A stretch of 64,000 nucleotides of DNA from Allomesorhizobium sp043769475 (GTDB lineage: Bacteria; Pseudomonadota; Alphaproteobacteria; Rhizobiales; Rhizobiaceae), in assembly GCF_043769475.1 (NCBI RefSeq), contig NZ_CP171729.1:62001-126000 (forward strand), read 5' to 3'. The notes under the pieces are model-generated. The model was not told where the DNA came from and ran no database searches. It was given only the letters and a program-made list of their open reading frames with translations. Made by a program: the position numbers and the translations under genes. Positions within the stretch are counted from its first letter, which is position 1. Every line of letters begins with the position of its first letter. This document shows, piece after piece, positions 59,136-64,000 of the stretch.

Positions 59136-62100
59136 GTGCGCCCGCACAAACTAAACATTCATTGTAGCAGCTTGGCTGCAGGTGCAGCACGCCGTATCAC
59201 AAGAGCAAGCGGACAGGCCGGCCAAGCCGGCTTTGAGCAGCACTTGGGCGAGGCGCGCCGAGCCGCAGCCCGAGTTCCCGCCGCCAGCGTCTCGGCTCTA
59301 CCAGACCCGTTCCATCCTTACCTGTCTCAAGCAGACCTGAGCCTCACCCACGCCGCGGTTCAGGCAGACGCTGAACCGGTCCATTTGTCAGTTTTAGCTA
59401 TCGATCCAGACGAGCTTCAACGAACGCCGGAGCATCCACCCTTTTCGCCGCTACGCTTTGATCAGGATCCCAGAGAGTCCTTTCCTCCCCTAAGCTGGCG
59501 ACACGACAGCCAGCAGGCGGCGGACGAGCTGATGGCTGCACTTCCCAGCTTCCGCTCAGGCGAGGAGGTCCTCGCCAATGGTTTGCATAATACAGGGGAG
59601 TTGAGGTCAACGAAGAGGCAGAGGACCCTGAACAATCTGCATCATGCTGTCAGTGAGCGGCAACCAAGCGAGATTGGCAACTCAGGCGCTCGCGTGCCGA
59701 TGCAGCCCCCCACCCATCAGGTGGGTACATCGGAATGGGAGGCGCAACTCGTGATGCGGGGGGATGAGCACGAATACACCCCAGCACCGCATCCCGGAGG
59801 TGGTGGGTCGATGCCCTCTGCAGTGCAGCCGGATCGTCCAATTGTGGTCCCAGACGGTCGCGACAAGCGTCCTGTTTATTCCAACGATGCCACCGCTATC
59901 GAAGGGCTGAGGTCAGCACTCCGCGCGGGTAAGGCCAAGGCGAACACGGTCACTAACAATGTAAATTCTCTTTTCACCTTTAGTCGTTGGCTCCTTGACA
60001 ACAACAGGCCAGGGTTTGCTGCGCGGCTTTACCATCCGTCGCTGGATCAGGATCTCAAGGAGTACGAGAGTAAGGGTGGTTCCTCCACCGTGGCTGGCGC
60101 ACTGGGTTACCTCAAGAAGTCGACGGGCGGAGCCGCCCTGATTGTGGCGCGCGCTGTCCTGACCCCCCATCCTGACGACGCCGCGCTCATTCGAAATTAC
60201 AGAGCGGCTTTGACCAAAGAGTACCAGGCATCGCCTGCGACCGGACCGAATCCAGGTACCGTTGGCAGCTATGCAATTGCTCTTAGACGTTTCAGTCAGT
60301 ACCTGCATCAAAACAACAAGCCTGGAATTGCGGCTCGGATTTACGACAAATCGCTGGATAAAGATGTTGAGAGCTACAAGGCCTCCGCTTCTAATGTTGA
60401 GGTAAGGGTCAGTGCTGCACTGGTTCATCTCCGGAACTTCCTGCCGCGCCTTGTGCTCGGGCGCGAAATTGTCCTTGCTGCTCATCCGGAAAACGCGGTC
60501 GGCATGGAGGCTCGTCCACATGGCGACGCTGCGCAGCATAGCGCACTACAGCAGGCATTCGATTGGCCAGAGGAGCTCCTCCCGGAAGGTCATGAAGAGG
60601 GCACCGCTCTACCATTGTCTCTCGTCCCAACCGCGCACCACCAAGCACCGGACTTTGGAGAGGCCGTCCCGCACTTGAACTGGCGCTACGGCGACCAGCA
60701 CGCGCCGGACGAGCTGTTCGCTGCACGGGACAGGAGCAACCTGCTGCCAAGCGAGGAGGTGCCACATAGATATGGACGGGGACTCGCTATGCAGCCCAGA
60801 TTGTGGGCGGAGAATTCCGCCTCGCCAGAGCTCTTTCGACGGACGACGGAGCAGGCCCTGCCAGCGTTCGCCAGGGCTGAGGAGACACCCTCCGCGGTTG
60901 ACGAGGCAACGCAGGCCGCTCAACAAGCTTTGGCTTGGTTGCAGGAGGAGATGGAGGAGACCGAACCGATGCAGGATCCCCATCAAGTGGATACATCGGA
61001 ATGGGAGGCGCAACTCGTGATGCGGGGAGATGAGCACGAATACACCCCAGCACCGCCTCCCGGAGGTGGTGGGTCGATGCCCTCTGCAGTGCAGCCGGAT
61101 CGTCCAATTGTGGTCCCAGACGGTCGCGACAAGCGTCCTGTTTATTCCAACGATGCCACCGCTATCGAAGGGCTGAGGGCAGCACTCCGCGCGGGTAAGG
61201 CCAAGGCGAACACGGTCACTAACAATGTAAATTCTCTTTTCACCTTTAGTCGTTGGCTCCTTGACAACAACAGGCCAGGGTTTGCTGCGCGGCTTTACCA
61301 TCCGTCGCTGGATCAGGATCTCAAGGAGTACGAGAGTAAGGGTGGTTCCTCCACCGTGGCTGGCGCACTGGGTTACCTCAAGAAGTCGACGGGCGGAGCC
61401 GCCCCGATTGTGGCGCGCCCTGTCCTGACCCCCCATCCTGACGACGCCGCGCTCATTCGAAATTACAGAGCGGCTTTGACCAAAGAGTACGAGGCATCGC
61501 CTGCGACCGGAACGAATCCAGATACCGTTGGCGGCTATGCAAATGCTCTTAGACGTTTCAGTCAGTACCTGCGTCAAAACAACAAGCCTGGAATTGCGGC
61601 TCGGATTAACGATAAATCGCTGGATAAGGACGTCGAGATCTGCAAGGCTTCCGCCTCTTATCTTAAGGTAAGGCTCGGTGCTGCACTGGCTCATCTCCGC
61701 AAGTCCCTGCCGCGCCTTGTGCTCGGGCGCGAAATTGCCCTTGCTGCTCATCCGGAAGACGCGGTCGCCAAGCGCGTCGGGGACGTGAGTGAAGCTGCGC
61801 CAGCGCCACCGGCAAGGGCTCGCCAACCCGCTTCGCCAGCAACCGCCGGGCTGCCAGACACCTACCGCGGCCTTCCAGTGGTTGATGTGACGACGCTAAC
61901 GACCAGTTCCTCCGATGCTCAGATCGGGGCGTTCGATCCGACAGCCGCGTCCAAGGTCGCCAACGGGTCGGTGCTCGGCGCCACCGAGTGGCTGAGCGAC
62001 GCCCATATCCAGAGGGATTACCAGTTGCTGGAGGGGCAACTGCAGAGGATCGATCCGACGCTCGCCGCCCGGACACGGCTGGTGGATCCGTCGGTATCCC

Positions 62101-62744
62101 ATCTACTGCGTCACATGGCGCCGCAAGACGCGCGCGGCACATTGCAGTCCATCTATAATCAAAGCAACGCCCCAGCCGACTTCCTGTTCTTGCCAGTGAA
62201 CAATGGCACTCCTACCAGCCCCGGCACCCATTGGTCGCTGCTGCTCGTTGATCGCCGCGACCCGGAAAGGCGGTTCGCCTATCACTACGACTCCCTCCAG
62301 CGAGAGGGATACAACGACGCGCCTGCAAGACAGCTCGCAGGACTGCTGAACGCCACCTTGGCGCCAGCCCGCATGGCCCGACAGCCGAACGGTTACGATT
62401 GCGGCGTCTTTGTGGTGGACGGCACGTGGGCGCTGGTTGGACGATTGATCGACGGGGAGCGGCCGGACCACGAGCCGCTGCCCCTCGACAAGCTCGTCGC
62501 CGATCGGCAGGCGCTGCAAGACCGGCTGAGAGGGCGCTTGCCGCACGAGCAAGAGCCCCGGCAGCTGTTGGATGCTGAACCCGCCTCCCCACCAATGATG
62601 GCCTTCGACCCAGCGGAACTCCGGCGACTGCTGGATGACGAGCCTGCCTCCTCTTCGCCAAGAGGTATTTCGATCCCACATGCGCGAACGGACCGTGTCC
62701 ATCAGCCAACCCAGGCGCCGTGGCTCCCTGAACGCAAAAGATAA
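59136..62744 (+). CDS. Type III effector with a C-terminal Ulp1/C48 cysteine protease domain (NopD-like)
   Basis: A 1202-residue protein from a GTG at 59136. Residues 1-190 are Pro/Ser/Ala-rich, as in type III secretion leaders. Two large repeats follow (about residues 196-450 and 618-872, 422 codons apart), each with two related helical units (FTFSRWLLDNNRPGFAARLY; LRRFSQYLHQNNKPGIAARI). LPLSL at residues 492-496 is an LxLxL (EAR-like) motif. The Ulp1 domain spans about residues 940-1130 with His1032 (GTHWSLLLVD), Asp1052 (YHYDSLQ), Gln1083 and Cys1089 (NGYDCGVFVVD). NopD of Bradyrhizobium and XopD cut SUMO from plant nuclear proteins. A tts box precedes the gene. Intact. Confidence 0.88.
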   Translation: MRPHKLNIHCSSLAAGAARRITRASGQAGQAGFEQHLGEARRAAARVPAASVSALPDPFHPYLSQADLSLTHAAVQADAEPVHLSVLAIDPDELQRTPEHPPFSPLRFDQDPRESFPPLSWRHDSQQAADELMAALPSFRSGEEVLANGLHNTGELRSTKRQRTLNNLHHAVSERQPSEIGNSGARVPMQPPTHQVGTSEWEAQLVMRGDEHEYTPAPHPGGGGSMPSAVQPDRPIVVPDGRDKRPVYSNDATAIEGLRSALRAGKAKANTVTNNVNSLFTFSRWLLDNNRPGFAARLYHPSLDQDLKEYESKGGSSTVAGALGYLKKSTGGAALIVARAVLTPHPDDAALIRNYRAALTKEYQASPATGPNPGTVGSYAIALRRFSQYLHQNNKPGIAARIYDKSLDKDVESYKASASNVEVRVSAALVHLRNFLPRLVLGREIVLAAHPENAVGMEARPHGDAAQHSALQQAFDWPEELLPEGHEEGTALPLSLVPTAHHQAPDFGEAVPHLNWRYGDQHAPDELFAARDRSNLLPSEEVPHRYGRGLAMQPRLWAENSASPELFRRTTEQALPAFARAEETPSAVDEATQAAQQALAWLQEEMEETEPMQDPHQVDTSEWEAQLVMRGDEHEYTPAPPPGGGGSMPSAVQPDRPIVVPDGRDKRPVYSNDATAIEGLRAALRAGKAKANTVTNNVNSLFTFSRWLLDNNRPGFAARLYHPSLDQDLKEYESKGGSSTVAGALGYLKKSTGGAAPIVARPVLTPHPDDAALIRNYRAALTKEYEASPATGTNPDTVGGYANALRRFSQYLRQNNKPGIAARINDKSLDKDVEICKASASYLKVRLGAALAHLRKSLPRLVLGREIALAAHPEDAVAKRVGDVSEAAPAPPARARQPASPATAGLPDTYRGLPVVDVTTLTTSSSDAQIGAFDPTAASKVANGSVLGATEWLSDAHIQRDYQLLEGQLQRIDPTLAARTRLVDPSVSHLLRHMAPQDARGTLQSIYNQSNAPADFLFLPVNNGTPTSPGTHWSLLLVDRRDPERRFAYHYDSLQREGYNDAPARQLAGLLNATLAPARMARQPNGYDCGVFVVDGTWALVGRLIDGERPDHEPLPLDKLVADRQALQDRLRGRLPHEQEPRQLLDAEPASPPMMAFDPAELRRLLDDEPASSSPRGISIPHARTDRVHQPTQAPWLPERKR

Positions 62745-62867
62745 CTTTGCGGTTCAAGCGAAGTGAGGATTTGACCCCCCTATGGGCGAACTGGAGATTT
62801 GACCCTCTCATTGTTTTGCGGTTTCTTTGGTCTCGAGCGTCGTTCCGGCCTTCTGCAATAGGCCGTT

Positions 62868-63285
62868 ATGCTGCACCGTTCACGGGCCCTGCTCGTCAAG
62901 CAGCGGACGATGCTCCTGCATTCTATCCGCGCACATCTCGCCGAGCTCGGAATTTCGACTGGGGCCGGGATCAGTCAGATGACCCCGGTTGTTCGAGAAC
63001 TCGCACAAGGCGAACGCACCCACGTCCCTGAGCTTGCCCGGTTCGTGCTCAAAGCACTTGCCCGGTTGGTCTGCGATCTCACCCAGAGACTTCACACGAT
63101 CGAAAAGAAGCTGATCTCCTGGCATTACCGAAACGATCTGTCGAACCGGCTGGAGACCATTCCTGGTGTCGGCTTTGTCACGGCCTCGGCGCTGGGTTCT
63201 ATCGTCCCTGACCCGGAGGTTTTCAGATCAGGTCGGCATTTCGCCGCCTGGCTCGGCTTGGTGCCGCGACGCCGTCTAATCGATT
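62868..63285 (+). pseudogene. IS110-family transposase, central and C-terminal remnant
   Basis: MLHRSRALLVKQRTMLLHSI, RAHLAELGI, LTQRLHTIEKKLISWHYRND, RLETIPGVGFVTASALGSIV, FRSGRHFAAWLGLVPRR is the linker and C-terminal domain (IPGVG motif) of an IS1111/IS110 transposase. The N-terminal domain and the final catalytic Ser region (after LVPRR) are missing. The upstream spacer 62745-62867 has the direct repeats ATTTGACCCCC / ATTTGACCCTC, which may belong to another IS end. Confidence 0.75.
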
Positions 63286-63374
63286 GGGGGCACGATCCTG
63301 GCGGAACCCTCACTGAAGCTGTTAGCTGGATCCGGTTTGCGCCCGCCACAAGCGAGCGTAAGCGCCTTCGGCTG

Positions 63375-64000
63375 TCAGCAGATCAGCATGCCTCCCTCTG
63401 CAACAACCCGCCCCTTGTCCAAGACCACGATCTTGTCGGCCCTACGAATGGTGCTGAGCCGATGAGCGATGACGATGATCGTCCTACCGGCCCGACGCAG
63501 ATTCTCAACCACCCGCAGGACAACCCGCTCGGCGACCGAGTCGAGAGAGGTCGCTTCGTCGAGGATCAGTACCTCCGGATCCCGGTACAGAGCCCGAGCC
63601 AACGCAAGGCGCTGCTTCTCGCCCCCGGAGAGGCGTACGCCGTTTTCGCCTAGATAGGCCTGGAAGCCACCGGGCCAGAGCTCGATCACCTCCCGCAGCC
63701 CTGTTTGATCGCAGATTTGGAGGATTTTCTCGATGTCCGGTTCGAACTCGCCAAGGGCGATGTTGTCGATCACCGAGCCCGAGAACACGTCGATCGATTG
63801 CGGTACCGCAGCGACAACCTTGCGCAGGGATGCTGTCGAGAGGTCCTGGAGGGCATAACGGCCTAGCCGGATGTGTCCACCCTCAAGCGGGTAGACATTC
63901 TGCAGCAGCGCCGCAAGGGTGCTCTTGCCCGAGCCGCTTTCCCCCACCACCGCTGTCATTTCCCCGCGGCGGAAGGTGACGCTAAGATCCTGGAAAAGCT
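63375..64000 (-). CDS. ABC exporter ATP-binding domain (5' part outside window, 3' end truncated)
   Basis: The frame is open from the window edge: FQDLSVTFRRGEMTAVVGES, GSGKST (Walker A), VVAAVPQSIDVFSGSVIDNI (Q-loop), GENGVRLSGGEKQRLALARA (signature), VLILDEATSLD (Walker B), VIAHRLSTIRRADKIVVLDK (H-loop). The spacing is that of peptide/bacteriocin-type exporters (LapB/HlyB/NHLP class), where a membrane domain precedes. The normal C-terminus is cut at VAEGGMLIC-stop by the IS110 junction near 63385. That removes only the last few residues, so ATPase activity may remain. Confidence 0.85.
   Translation of the reverse strand, partial: LFQDLSVTFRRGEMTAVVGESGSGKSTLAALLQNVYPLEGGHIRLGRYALQDLSTASLRKVVAAVPQSIDVFSGSVIDNIALGEFEPDIEKILQICDQTGLREVIELWPGGFQAYLGENGVRLSGGEKQRLALARALYRDPEVLILDEATSLDSVAERVVLRVVENLRRAGRTIIVIAHRLSTIRRADKIVVLDKGRVVAEGGMLIC

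Noticed and set aside
59913..61826. Minus-strand frames of 208 and 405 codons inside the effector gene
   Set aside because: They exist because the two internal DNA repeats are nearly identical and GC-rich. No start signal or domain supports them.

Overview
The window looks like accessory DNA from a Mesorhizobium-type rhizobium, most likely a symbiosis island or a similarly decayed mobile region. The evidence is direct: a nod box (53167-53215), a tts box in front of a large Ulp1/NopD-like type III effector gene (59074-62744), several NifA upstream activator sites (TGT-N10-ACA) paired with sigma-54 -24/-12 promoters, an extra groESL pair, a remnant that looks like trbI, and a very high density of insertion-sequence remnants and broken genes. 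DNA is GC-rich throughout. No rRNA, tRNA or CRISPR array was seen.

Layout. 1-3.5 kb: 3' end of a GH13 glycosidase and a GMC oxidoreductase fused to a DUF1080 domain. 4-9.5 kb: decayed marR, a truncated tyrosine recombinase, an acyltransferase/SGNH gene split by a one-base shift, DUF2130 and IS5 remnants. 9.5-12 kb: IS110 remnant, truncated copy of a flavin monooxygenase gene, broken Bax-inhibitor-1-like gene. 12-16 kb: copy A of an M16 peptidase-pair locus. 17-22 kb: a secreted protein, a subtilase and a hipBA module. 22-30 kb: broken serine proteases, a HAD phosphatase, gabD, IS110/IS630/TniA remnants and a phage-type HslV-like peptidase. 30-34.5 kb: intact flavin monooxygenase with a truncated ridA, and an AbiEi/AbiEii-like pair. 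35.3-39.4 kb: copy B (intact) of the M16 locus. 39.9-44.6 kb: MFS remnant, nitronate monooxygenase with a divergent LysR regulator, an iteron-like array and an antitoxin/PIN module. 45-47.3 kb: copy C (deleted) of the M16 locus, IS66 remnant, broken tlpA-like copy. 47.8-51.6 kb: groESL and an intact tlpA-like gene with a NifA/sigma-54 promoter. 51.8-57.8 kb: nod-box-linked FabH-like gene (frameshifted), IS110 remnant, serine recombinase, RelE/HigA-type module, tyrosine recombinase. 58-64 kb: type III effector and a truncated ABC exporter.

How parts may work together. The most interesting unit is the repeated cassette NifA site - sigma-54 promoter - Shine-Dalgarno - tiny ORF of 22-23 codons, which lies directly upstream of a two-subunit M16 zinc peptidase operon and a small DUF6074-like gene in both copies A and B. 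This suggests a nitrogen-fixation-stage peptide/peptidase system, for example processing of a bacterial micropeptide or degradation of plant peptides. A second repeated promoter cassette (two NifA sites about 65 and 125 bp upstream of a sigma-54 promoter) drives the tlpA-like gene and occurs twice more. These points are inferred from motifs. Expression was not observable here.

Many genes are frameshifted or truncated. Some single-base shifts could be sequencing errors, but the number of chimeric junctions with IS fragments argues for real decay.
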